From: Streptomyces sp. NBC_01224
GTDB taxonomy: Bacteria > Actinomycetota > Actinomycetes > Streptomycetales > Streptomycetaceae
DNA: 64,000 bases
Direction: 5' to 3'
NCBI RefSeq assembly: GCF_036002945.1
Contig: NZ_CP108529.1
Location: 9,047,001-9,111,000 of the forward strand
Positions within the stretch are counted from its first letter, which is position 1. Every line of letters starts with the position of its first letter. Positions 49,784-56,945 of the stretch are shown in pieces. Under the pieces are notes generated by a model. It saw only the letters and a list, made by a program, of their open reading frames with translations. It did not search any database and was not told the DNA's origin. Position numbers and translations under genes: made by a program.

Positions 49784-50665
49784 CTACCTCCGACGATCGG
49801 CGCGCTTGGACGCTGCTCGCTTCGACGACGTCGTCTTCCGGGCGGCGGGCTTCTTGGCCGGAGCAGTTTTCTTCGCAGCCGTCTTCTTTGGCGGGGCCGT
49901 CTTCCGGGCGGCGGGCTTCTTGGCCGGAGCAGTTTTCTTCGCAGCCGTCTTCTTTGGCGGGGCCGTCTTCCGGGCGGCGGGCTTCTTGGCCGGAGCAGTT
50001 TTCTTCGCAGCCGTCTTCTTTGGCGGGGCCGCCTTCCGGGCGGCAGACTTCTTGGCCGTCCGAGGCTTCTCTCCGCGGGCTGGAGCGGCCTTCTTGCGTG
50101 CCGCGCCCCCTCTGGGCTGGGCTGGTTGGAGAGAACTGCGGCGCCGCTTCGGCTGCCTCTCTTCCGGCTCTTCCTCTTCCTCGTATTCTTCTTCAGGCTC
50201 TTCCTCCTCTTCCTCCTCTTCCTCAGCCTGGTCCTCTTCGTACTCGGCCTCCGGCTCTTCCTCTTCCTCTTCCTCTTCCGGTTCCTCCTCTTCCTCGTAC
50301 TCCGCGCCTCCCTCTTCCTCCTCGTACTCCTCCTCGTCCCCCTCATCCTGCTTCTCGCCGAGCCGCGCCGTGCGGTCGCTGAGGGCGTCGGCCAGGGAAC
50401 TCATGCCCCGGTCGGCGGCGGCAGCCACTGCCTTACGGCCTGCGTCGAAGACTTCCCCTTTCAGCTGCTCCTGCAGCTCGGCGAACTGGGGAATCTCTCC
50501 GAGTCTGCGCATCCCTTCGGCGGCAAGCTGTCGGGGTTCAAGGCCGAATCGTCTCCCTGCCAGATACGTCGCTATGGTCAGCGCCAGCCGGCCCTTCTTC
50601 GTCCGGCCCAGCACATAGCCGCCCACTACAGCGGCCGCGAGGGCCACCTTGGCTGTGTCATCCAT
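49784..50665 (-). CDS. Acidic / histone-H1-like gas-vesicle-associated protein
   Basis: 293 residues from ATG 50665 (MDDTAKVALAAAVVGGYVLG). Residues 1-100 are a conserved domain with a small hydrophobic segment and LAGRRFGLEPRQLAAEGMRR, FDAGRKAVAAAADRGMSSLA. Residues 108-172 are nearly pure Glu with a few Tyr/Pro. Residues 185-293 are Lys/Ala/Pro repeats (KKTAAKKTAPAKKPAARKTA) like histone H1 tails. Such proteins are sometimes labelled DNA primase, without catalytic motifs. A scaffold or DNA-binding role is inference. The start overlaps the end of the frameshifted gvpG. Confidence 0.78.
   Translation of the reverse strand: MDDTAKVALAAAVVGGYVLGRTKKGRLALTIATYLAGRRFGLEPRQLAAEGMRRLGEIPQFAELQEQLKGEVFDAGRKAVAAAADRGMSSLADALSDRTARLGEKQDEGDEEEYEEEEGGAEYEEEEEPEEEEEEEEPEAEYEEDQAEEEEEEEEEPEEEYEEEEEPEERQPKRRRSSLQPAQPRGGAARKKAAPARGEKPRTAKKSAARKAAPPKKTAAKKTAPAKKPAARKTAPPKKTAAKKTAPAKKPAARKTAPPKKTAAKKTAPAKKPAARKTTSSKRAASKRADRRR
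49833..50055 (-). repeat. 66-bp tandem repeat, three full units plus a part
   Basis: Units start at 49833, 49899 and 49965, with a partial fourth at 50031. Each encodes 22 residues of the type AARKTAPPKKTAAKKTAPAK. The units are nearly identical at the DNA level, showing recent expansion inside the coding sequence without change of frame. Confidence 0.93.
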
Positions 50666-50928
50666 GAGTGCGCCACCTTCGATCGTTCGGTGCGGGGCCG
50701 ACCTGTGCAGCATGCAGCCGGTCGATCAGCCCTTCCTCTTCCCGGTTCGAAATCCTCCGTGCTGATATCTCCGTCTTCAAACTCCCGGTTAAGTACAGCC
50801 AGCTGGGCACTGAGCATTCCTGGGTGGTGCAGGTCGCGCTCGGCAGCGTCGTTGAGCTTCTCTGCAACCCAGATCACTCCGCGGACCGGTGTGTTGGGGA
50901 GCGTGAGAAGTCCTGTGATCAGTCCCAT
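50658..50928 (-). pseudogene. gvpG: Second GvpG, one-base frameshift
   Basis: ATG 50928 gives MGLITGLLTLPNTPVRGVIW, VAEKLNDAAERDLHHPGMLS, AQLAVLNREFEDGDISTEDF, as in GvpG. An extra C in GAACCGGGAAGAG (about 50743) breaks the expected REEEGLIDRLHAAQV, which is found in the next frame and ends at TGA 50658, overlapping the start of the H1-like gene. With the base removed a normal 90-residue GvpG results. Real pseudogene or consensus error cannot be decided here. Confidence 0.83.
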
Positions 50929-51263
50929 GTCAGACTCCGGCGGCCTGCACGTGAGTGCCTGCAGCGGCGACGACGTTGCAACAGGGCAGGCGGGCCCGCA
51001 AGACGCAGCTCGACGTGTTCGCGGTGCGCGCTTCCGAATTGCTCCGCCGCGCTTCGGAAGTCGTCGTTTTCGCCACGCGGCTGTCGTAGAAGTGTTCCCG
51101 TCGCGCGGCCGACGTTCTTCTGCCATGCATCCAAGTCTGATCGGTATCGGGCGCCTCGCACCTTGAGGAGCTGTCGGGCGCACCAGCCGGGGTGGGCGAC
51201 AGTTTTGGTGATCGATGTTTTGGCGGTGTAGCGGACGACGGTGCACGAGCCCATCCTTTGCAT
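50919..51263 (-). pseudogene. Possible GvpF/L C-terminal remnant upstream of gvpG2
   Basis: A 114-residue frame ends at TGA 50919, overlapping gvpG2. Its last part, GENDDFRSAAEQFGSAHREH and VELRLAGPPALLQ, resembles the GvpF/L ending (EDFRADVMQAAEALPGVHVE, VTGPWAPYSF of gvpL here; LRLVGPLPAYSFV of gvpF). A neighbouring frame gives a closer ending (LPCCNVV). The first half (AHPGWCARQLLKVRGARYRS) is not recognised. The F-G order is that of a normal gvp operon, so this may be a decayed gvpF. Confidence 0.45.
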
Positions 51264-51435
51264 GGCTGCGGGGTCCAGGTGCCGGTCGTATGGTCACGCT
51301 GCCAGCCGGGTGCACGAAGGGCTGTTCCACGACTGTGGTCGTGGCGTGTGCGAGTCCACGCCGGGCAAGGGCGAGCCACACGCTCCGCGTAACTGCGGCG
51401 CGCGACGTTGCAGCCAGGAGCACCACTCTCGCCGC

Positions 51436-51720
51436 CACCTGGCGGTCGAGCGCTCCACCCGCTATCTGATGCTCGTACATCTGCCGTGCGGCCACAGTGT
51501 CCTGGCCACCCGTAACGCTCTCGCCGCGACGGTCCAATCCCTTCCGCCGCACCTGTGGCTTTCCCTGACCTGGGACCAGGGCGTGGAGGTGGTGGCCGCC
51601 GAACTCAACAGCCGACCACGAAAGACGCTCGGCTGGGAAGCCCCAGCCGAGCGTCTCGCTAAAGCTACTGGACTCAGTCAGCTGACCAGCAGTGTTGAGA
51701 CGACCCCTCGAATCCGCCAG
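51436..51720 (+). pseudogene. IS30-family transposase, internally deleted remnant
   Basis: In one frame: AVERSTRYLMLVHLPCGHSV, ALAATVQSLPPHLWLSLTWD, then at once VVAAELNSRPRKTLGWEAPA, ERLAK. In intact IS30 enzymes about 50 residues stand between TWDQG and LNxRPRKTLGW, so the second half of the core is lost. The sequence AGTGTTGAGACGACCCC near 51692 resembles an IS30 terminal repeat. No function remains. Confidence 0.78.
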
Positions 51721-51776
51721 CCACCGGGCATCGGTGGGAAGACGAACTGTTGGGGCTGGTCCTCCCGTCCTGTCGC

Positions 51777-52223
51777 TCACCCCGTGTCCTGGGGCATTCC
51801 TTCGACGACTTCCGCCAGTCGTCGCAGCATGCTGCGGTGCCGAATCTGCGCAAAGGCGTCGAGAACTGTGTTGTGGAGACTCCCTCCCAGTCCGCGCAGC
51901 GGATGCTCGTCGAGAATGACCAAGGTCTTGTCGCCCCACGGCCGGATGTCGAAGGCGATCCGTGCCGTACCCAACGGCCCTCCGTGCGCTTCGAGTTCCA
52001 GCGCGCGCGGCGCGTCGAGGCGACGGACCGTCGTGCGTCCGTCGAACTCCTTCGGACCCACACGCACCGTGTATTTGATCGACGATCCGACTTCCGGCCA
52101 ACGCCCGTCGCCCGGGCCGGAGTCGAAGGTCCCCACCACCCAGTCCGTGTAACGGCTCTCGTCCTCCAGAACTGCCCAGAGTACGGACGGTTCCCGGGCG
52201 ATGAGCTGATGACGTACAGCCAT
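51777..52223 (-). CDS. SRPBCC (polyketide-cyclase-like) protein
   Basis: 148 residues from ATG 52223 with GGGAG nine bases upstream. MAVRHQLIAREPSVLWAVLE, DESRYTDWVVGTFDSGPGDG, SSIKYTVRVGPKEFDGRTTV, RRLDAPRALELEAHGGPLGT and GDKTLVILDEHPLRGLGGSL form a complete START-like cavity domain. Members bind hydrophobic ligands or modify polyketides. The ligand cannot be inferred. Independent of the acidic-tailed SRPBCC protein at 48749. Confidence 0.85.
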   Translation of the reverse strand: MAVRHQLIAREPSVLWAVLEDESRYTDWVVGTFDSGPGDGRWPEVGSSIKYTVRVGPKEFDGRTTVRRLDAPRALELEAHGGPLGTARIAFDIRPWGDKTLVILDEHPLRGLGGSLHNTVLDAFAQIRHRSMLRRLAEVVEGMPQDTG

Positions 52224-52382
52224 GTGTGCTCCCATCCGGGACGCTGAATTCCCGACCCTGGTAGCGATCTGCGGGCAGGGCACCAACATCCGCATCGAGC
52301 AAGCATGCGGCACCCGAGCACACCGAGATCACAGCCGCCGCTGGACATCACATGGCCGCACGGGGAGCCGGAACAAGCAGCC

Positions 52383-52538
52383 CTACCAGTAATGCCGTCG
52401 ACCGCCCACTGCATGCCCGACGGCACCCAGGATCCAAAGAACGATGCCGATCGCGACGAGCACGATGCCGATGGTCCACAGGATCGATATGCCGGCCACC
52501 AGACCGATGACCAGTAGAATGACGCCGAGGATGATCAT
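52383..52538 (-). CDS. DUF6131 small membrane protein, copy 2
   Basis: 51 residues from ATG 52538 with GGAGGACGCC in front. MIILGVILLVIGLVAGISIL, WTIGIVLVAIGIVLWILGAV, GHAVGGRRHYW: two membrane helices and the GRRHYW end, almost the same as copy 1 at 46466. The two copies bracket the 46.5-52.5 kb segment with opposite orientation, as might result from duplication. Confidence 0.87.
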   Translation of the reverse strand: MIILGVILLVIGLVAGISILWTIGIVLVAIGIVLWILGAVGHAVGGRRHYW

Positions 52539-52796
52539 GGCGTCCTCCGTTCTCCCAGGTCTTTTCAGTATGCGCCTCACACATACACACGGCGATGCAG
52601 ACCGCGCGAGGCGATCGTCCACCAGACCAGGGAAAAGGCCATGCCGCGAGGGCAGGCGCATCCTGCGCTTCCGCCTGGCCGTCATCGCCAGTGCGCTCGG
52701 CACCAGAGGCGCCGTGACGCAACTCATCAGCTTCCGACAACCGTCCTGGAAAGCGCGGTTCAAATCTAAGGGGCATGGCCCCGTCTGCACGAGGCT

Positions 52797-53150
52797 CTAT
52801 GGCGGCACCTCCCACAACGGGACCCGCTCCAAGACGGTACGGACCGACGTCGGCCCATGGAGATCACCGTGCCCAGGGACCGTGAAGGCGCGTTCGAGTC
52901 GAAGATCGTACGCCAGCGGCAGAAGCCGCTGCCGGGGGGCAAGGTCCGCGGTCAATTCCCCAACGAAGGCCGCACTGAAGCGCGTCAACATGGAGATCAC
53001 GTCCCCGGACTTCACCGGTAAGAGTCAAGCCCGCCGGACCATGTGTTGGAGGACCGCACTGAACGCCTTCGACATCACCTCGACGGCCGTCTCTCAGCAG
53101 TCCGCCAGAAACCTCAACAACGTGAGCTACACCGGTCGTTTGGCAGACCC
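52797..53150 (+). pseudogene. IS256-family transposase remnants
   Basis: The plus strand gives NGTRSKTVRTDVGP and, after a shift, MEITVPRDREGAFESKIVRQ, RQKPLPGG, the N-terminal MULE-domain part of IS256 enzymes. Further on, WRTALNAFDITS near 53050 is from the C-terminus (WKxALNAFxITFxGRL). The 330-residue centre is deleted. CTACACCGGTCGTTTGGCAG near 53129 may be the old right end. Confidence 0.72.
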
Positions 53151-53223
53151 GTATGAGGGCCTCACCTGTTCAGGATCACCACACACCGGCGATATCTGTC
53201 ACCGATCTCCGTGGACAGATCGC

Positions 53224-53820
53224 CTAGGCGATGCGGCGGGTGCGGTGGCGGACTTCCCGGAGTCGGACCTCCGACGGGAGGCGGTCCAGGCCTGCCGAGT
53301 CCCGTGCGTGTGCGAGCGTTTCCCGGCTCAGTTGCTCCAGAGTTTGCGCCGGTTCCGCGTGAGGCTTCAGCAACAGCCGTACTCGTGCGGCCGGAGCAGT
53401 ACGCCGACCCGTCAGCCGCACATGAGCCTGCGAGATCCCGTCCAGGACCTGCGCCTCTTCCTCGATTGCGTCCTCCAGCGCGCGGCCGTTGAGCCGGGCC
53501 GCCGGGTCGTCTTCGCTCTCGATGAGGACCTGGCCCAGCCGGTGTCTGCGCAGTTGCGCCAGAAGCCACCACAGCAGCAGCGCGAGAAGCACGGCGAGCA
53601 CCGCAATGACGGCCGGCCACCACCAGTCCTCTTCCCGCCATCGGGTGCGTCCCTCGGTGCCCAGCACGACATCGTTCGGACCTCGGAAGGGCCACCAGCC
53701 CGGCACGTCGAACCCCCAGTGGCGCTGCAGATCCAGCCCACCCAGCAGCACGCCGCCACCCAGGGCGAACAGTCCAAGGCCGAGTAGCCCCAGCAGCACC
53801 CGGTTCACCGCCTTGAGCAT
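53224..53820 (-). CDS. AmaP-like alkaline-shock membrane anchor protein
   Basis: 198 residues from ATG 53820. Two N-terminal membrane helices (VNRVLLGLLGLGLFALGGGV and WPAVIAVLAVLLALLLWWLL) are joined by a short outer loop with PGWWPF. The cytoplasmic part has ARLNGRALEDAIEEEAQVLD, GISQAHVRLTGRRTAPAARV, RLLLKPHAEPAQTLEQLSRE, as in AmaP proteins that tether Asp23 to the membrane. Last gene of a leftward five-gene stress operon. Complete. Confidence 0.85.
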   Translation of the reverse strand: MLKAVNRVLLGLLGLGLFALGGGVLLGGLDLQRHWGFDVPGWWPFRGPNDVVLGTEGRTRWREEDWWWPAVIAVLAVLLALLLWWLLAQLRRHRLGQVLIESEDDPAARLNGRALEDAIEEEAQVLDGISQAHVRLTGRRTAPAARVRLLLKPHAEPAQTLEQLSRETLAHARDSAGLDRLPSEVRLREVRHRTRRIA

Positions 53821-53828
53821 GGGACACT

Positions 53829-54512
53829 TCACCCCTTCTTCGGGCGCCGGACGCGCACGTCCAGCGTGGGCTGCTGGGCGAGCCCCAAGTTCGTTGCGGC
53901 TTCGCTCAGCGCGGCGTCCAGATCCGCGTGGACCTCGTTGAGATCGCGGAAATGTGCCTGTGCCCGGGCTTTGACCTTCCGGCGGCCGACATCGACCCGT
54001 GCCGATTGCACACCGGACACCCGTACGGCCCGGTCGCGCAGAATCAGGGCGGCCGCATGGCGGTCGAGCCCGGCGCGGACCTCCCCTGTTCCGGGGATTC
54101 CGGTGGGATGCCGCATGGGTAGCAGTCCGCGCAGTCCCGGCGTCACCGCCAGCAGGAAAAGCCACAGGCCAAGGGCCATCGCCACTGCGGCCCCGACGGT
54201 CATCCAGATGTCATGCAGTGGTCGTGTGGCCAGTTCCTCGGCGAGACGCCGTCGCCAGCTCATCCCGGGCCGGTCTGCCCGCACCGAGACCACGTCGTAC
54301 AGGAGCAGCCCAATGGCTGCGACGGACAGAAGCGCCACAACGGCTGCCGGGATCCGCCGCGCGGACCAGAAGCGGCGCGCCGGCCGGCCCGCTCTATGGA
54401 CCGCTGCCGTCGTGCCCTTACCTGCGGGATTGCCCGCAGACGTAGTTACCTGTCCCGTACCGGAGGGAATGTCGCCATCGCCGGTCGGTTGCCGCCAGGT
54501 GTTCGCGCTCAT
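53829..54512 (-). CDS. DUF6286 membrane protein of Asp23 cluster
   Basis: 227 residues from ATG 54512, overlapping the upstream asp23 gene by ATGA. Residues 1-50 are polar; two helices follow (IPAAVVALLSVAAIGLLLYD and GAAVAMALGLWLFLLAVTPG). The C-terminal cytoplasmic domain LDRHAAALILRDRAVRVSGV, QSARVDVGRRKVKARAQAHF, LNEVHADLDAALSEAATNLG recalls the AmaP/Asp23 alpha-beta pattern. DUF6286 genes stand next to Asp23 and AmaP in most actinomycetes. Eight bases from amaP. Confidence 0.83.
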   Translation of the reverse strand: MSANTWRQPTGDGDIPSGTGQVTTSAGNPAGKGTTAAVHRAGRPARRFWSARRIPAAVVALLSVAAIGLLLYDVVSVRADRPGMSWRRRLAEELATRPLHDIWMTVGAAVAMALGLWLFLLAVTPGLRGLLPMRHPTGIPGTGEVRAGLDRHAAALILRDRAVRVSGVQSARVDVGRRKVKARAQAHFRDLNEVHADLDAALSEAATNLGLAQQPTLDVRVRRPKKG

Positions 54513-54961
54513 CTCACTCTCTCCCGGTCTCCATGCCGCGAGTGCACCGAGTGCAGCCTCTCGACCGACACCGTGAGTTCGGACACGTCCATGCCGGCCC
54601 ATCTCCTGAGTCGCTCGATGACCTCGCGGCGCACCGCAGCGCACTGAGCCCCGATGTCGGACGGATAGCCCAGCTCCACGGCGATGTGCATCCGTACTTC
54701 GCCAAGCGCGGCCGGACGGCTATCGGCAGGATCACCGTCCCGTCCTGCGGCGTTCTCGTTCCGCTCCGGTGCCCGCCGCACAGACGCCCTCACGCGTGGT
54801 GTCCGGCGGCCGGGCGGTACGTGGCCGGCCGACTCGGTGAACCGGCTCAGCGCCTCGCGGGCCACGTGGGAAGCAATCTTCGCAACGACTCGGTCGGAGA
54901 CGGTGGTCGCACCCCGCTCCCCACGAGGAATGCCCGGACGACGATCGACGTCACTGGTCAC
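54509..54961 (-). CDS. Asp23/Gls24-family envelope stress protein, copy 2
   Basis: 150 residues from GTG 54961 (VTSDVDRRPGIPRGERGATT). The family core is VSDRVVAKIASHVAREALSR early, then RMHIAVELGYPSDIGAQCAA, VRREVIERLRRWAGMDVSEL and TVSVERLHS. Between them is a variable Arg/Pro-rich insert (about residues 47-85). Such proteins form membrane-associated assemblies during cell-wall stress. Coupled to DUF6286. Confidence 0.85.
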   Translation of the reverse strand: MTSDVDRRPGIPRGERGATTVSDRVVAKIASHVAREALSRFTESAGHVPPGRRTPRVRASVRRAPERNENAAGRDGDPADSRPAALGEVRMHIAVELGYPSDIGAQCAAVRREVIERLRRWAGMDVSELTVSVERLHSVHSRHGDRERVR

Positions 54962-54975
54962 TGCCGCCAGTCTCC

Positions 54976-55188
54976 CTAAGCCTGTCGCCGGTCATCGCGC
55001 ATCCGCTGGTGGTCGTCACGGCGGCGGATGAAGTCACCCGGTTCGAGATCACCTTCCATCAAGCGCCCGGCGACAAGTCCGACGGCGCCCAGTACCAGCA
55101 CCAGCAGGAAGGCCCAGAAGCCACCGAAGTATCCGGCGAAGCCCAGTGCCATTCCGGCAATCAAGCCGACCACAGCCTTGCTCATCAC
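54976..55188 (-). CDS. Small DUF2273-like membrane protein
   Basis: 70 residues from GTG 55188 or ATG 55185 (MSKAVVGLIAGMALGFAGYF). Two helices (KAVVGLIAGMALGFAGYFGG and FWAFLLVLVLGAVGLVAGRL) end in a charged tail (EPGDFIRRRDDHQRMRDDRR). Small two-helix proteins of this kind (DUF2273) lie between Asp23 and AmaP genes in Firmicutes and actinomycetes. It is placed between the two asp23 genes. Confidence 0.78.
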   Translation of the reverse strand: MMSKAVVGLIAGMALGFAGYFGGFWAFLLVLVLGAVGLVAGRLMEGDLEPGDFIRRRDDHQRMRDDRRQA

Positions 55189-55222
55189 GCGCTCCTTCGC
55201 TCAAGCGGGCTGCTCCCCTTGG

Positions 55223-55654
55223 CTACTGAACCCGCTGCCGCTGTTCCTCTTCGTCCTCCTCGTCGGGCAGCTTCACATCGCTGACCGCGATATCGACTTC
55301 CACGACTTCCAGGCCCGCCATCCGCTCCACTGCGGAGATCACGTTCTCGCGCACGTCACTGGCCACGTCCGTGATGGAGACGCCGTAGTCGACGACGATC
55401 TCCAGATCGATGGCCGCCTGCACCTCTCCCACCTCGACGCTGACCCCGCGCGTGACGGATTTGCCACTACCGGCGCCGGGCATCCGCTCCCGCATGGAAC
55501 CCATCGAGCGCGCGAATCCACTGCCCAGGGCATGGACGCCGGGCACATCGCGTGCCGCCATCCCAGCGATCTTCTCTACCACCACGTCGGCAATGGTCGT
55601 CCGACCGCGAGAGCCGGGCGCACCGCCGTGCTTTCCGCCGGTGTTCTCAGTCAT
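55223..55654 (-). CDS. Asp23/Gls24-family envelope stress protein, copy 1
   Basis: 143 residues from ATG 55654 with GGGAGGAAG upstream. GRTTIADVVVEKIAGMAARD, VPGVHALGSGF, then VSVEVGEVQAAIDLEIVVDY, GVSITDVASDVRENVISAVE, RMAGLEVVEVDIAVSDVKLP and an acidic/Gln tail (DEEDEEEQRQRVQ) are typical. First gene of the leftward operon asp23-DUF2273-asp23-DUF6286-amaP. It probably polymerises on the membrane bound by AmaP. Confidence 0.9.
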   Translation of the reverse strand: MTENTGGKHGGAPGSRGRTTIADVVVEKIAGMAARDVPGVHALGSGFARSMGSMRERMPGAGSGKSVTRGVSVEVGEVQAAIDLEIVVDYGVSITDVASDVRENVISAVERMAGLEVVEVDIAVSDVKLPDEEDEEEQRQRVQ

Positions 55655-55674
55655 CGGGCTCTTCCTCCCTGAAG

Positions 55675-55745
55675 GAGATCACCTAGCACTCTTTGATCGG
55701 ATTATATTCGTTTTAGTGGGTTTTATCAGAGGTGCGAACCATGAG
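55675..55745 (-). promoter_or_regulatory. AT-rich promoter region between asp23 and the divergent gene
   Basis: In this GC-rich window the stretch ATTATATTCGTTTTAGTGGG stands out. The minus strand has TATAAT at 55701-55706, which would place a start site about 40 bases before the asp23 start codon. No good -35 hexamer is visible at the usual spacing. The plus strand also has TATATT, so both directions may be served. Inference from composition only. Confidence 0.45.
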
Positions 55746-55828
55746 ACGGGGTGGTGCAACGAGTGGCACGAAGTGCCCCTGCCCAGAGCCCCTGCGGAGT
55801 CGGGGCGCAGTGCGGGAGGGGGAGAACC

Positions 55829-56623
55829 GTGGCCATGGAAGAGGGTGAGAGGCCGGTGAAAACTGAGGCGTGGATGCAGGCAGTACGGCGCCAGCTCGGC
55901 CTGGGTCGGCTGCTCCCGCTCGGAGGGCCTGACGACGGGACGTGGATCACCGAGCAAGCAGCCGTCCGGGCCCTCGGGCGCACGGCCGCTGAGATTCCTG
56001 GCGTTTGGCTGGAGAGCCTGCGCATCGGACCGGCATCGCTCGGGCCCGTGTCCGAGCCGTCCGTCCGTCCGCCGGCCAGCGCGCTACCGCCTGGCCCGCT
56101 CAGGATCGAGGCCGCATTCACCGCATTTATAGGGCAGCCACTGCCCCGCACCGCGGAGCAGTTGAGGAGCACATTGCTCAACGTGGCCGCTGAACGGCTC
56201 GGCCTGGCCACCGTGGCAGTTGACCTGCGCGTCACGGATCTCCATGAGGGCCCGGAGAGAGACGTCAGGCCGCAGACCGCAGAGAACACCATGGGGCCCT
56301 CGCCGGAGGCCGCAGCCGCGCGAAGCTCGTTCCCAACGACCGGAACAGGGCCCATGAGGGGCCCCATCGGGGAGCTGGCCGACGTCGCAGCGGCTGTTCC
56401 GGGCGTGGCCCGCCTCACCCCCGTGCTGGGAAGCCACCCGGTCAAAGTGGAGCAACATGACCATCCACCAGGCCGGCACATCGAGGTCCAGCTCGCGGTC
56501 GCCCCCGGGTACCAACCACTGGAAGTAGCCCGAGCCGTCCGGGCGGCGGTAGCCGACGCAGCCACCAGTGACACCTCGGGCCCGGTAACCGCCGCCGTCC
56601 TCATCGCAGAAACCGCGGCCTAA
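55829..56623 (+). CDS. Asp23-cluster protein (nucleopolyhedrovirus-P10-type annotation)
   Basis: 264 residues from GTG 55829, which has GGAGGGGGAG nine bases upstream; ATG 55835 and GTG 55856 are alternatives. VKTEAWMQAVRRQLGLGRLL followed by PLGGPDDGTWITEQAAVRAL is the signature of an actinobacterial family found beside asp23 genes and often named after P10, without real similarity in function. The domain repeats: PLRIEAAFTAFIGQPLPRTA, AERLGLATVAVDLRVTDL in the first half and IEVQLAVAPGYQPLEVARAV in the second, each Asp23-like. Divergent from the operon. Confidence 0.75.
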   Translation: MAMEEGERPVKTEAWMQAVRRQLGLGRLLPLGGPDDGTWITEQAAVRALGRTAAEIPGVWLESLRIGPASLGPVSEPSVRPPASALPPGPLRIEAAFTAFIGQPLPRTAEQLRSTLLNVAAERLGLATVAVDLRVTDLHEGPERDVRPQTAENTMGPSPEAAAARSSFPTTGTGPMRGPIGELADVAAAVPGVARLTPVLGSHPVKVEQHDHPPGRHIEVQLAVAPGYQPLEVARAVRAAVADAATSDTSGPVTAAVLIAETAA

Positions 56624-56632
56624 CTGTATTGA

Positions 56633-56945
56633 TCACGAGCGTTGTTGACACTGAGGCCAGCCGCGTTTCCTTCCGCCTCGGCCGGCCGGAGCATCTGCTC
56701 GAAGGTGCCGTCCTTGGCTCAGCGGTGGAAACGGTGTGCAGTGTGGCCCACGGGCCGTATCGCTGGCACGTCCCGCCAGGGCGCCCCCGGTCCGGAACTT
56801 CCTTGCGACCCCATCGAGCGCGTTGCGGTCGTTCAGTCGCTTCCGGCCCGGCAAGGACTGTGGCAGCAGCGACCGGACAAATACCCGCTCGGAATCAGAC
56901 AGTTCACGGCGACGTATCACCCGACCACGGTCCATTATTCGAGAT
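56633..56945 (-). pseudogene. IS5-family transposase, decayed N-terminal fragment
   Basis: The minus strand reads VIRRRELSDSERVFVRSLLP, RKRLNDRNALDGVARKFRTG, and after shifts WRDVPA and YGPWATLHT-like pieces, ending RRWAKDGT-type sequence. The order matches an IS5 enzyme's first 90 residues with at least two indels. No catalytic residues remain. Confidence 0.68.

Noticed and set aside
49833..50055. CRISPR-like array
   Set aside because: The 66-bp units are directly joined without spacers and lie in frame inside a coding sequence; no cas gene is near.
49784..50665. DNA primase
   Set aside because: Homologues are sometimes given this name, but no primase zinc finger, TOPRIM or polymerase motif is present; the protein is a short N-terminal domain plus charged repeats.
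48437..51166. Long rightward open frames (377, 466 and 529 codons) with Leu/Phe/Ser-rich repeats
   Set aside because: They are antisense to the acidic and Lys/Ala/Pro-rich coding tails, and the apparent hydrophobic repeats are just the complement of GAA/GAG and AAG runs.
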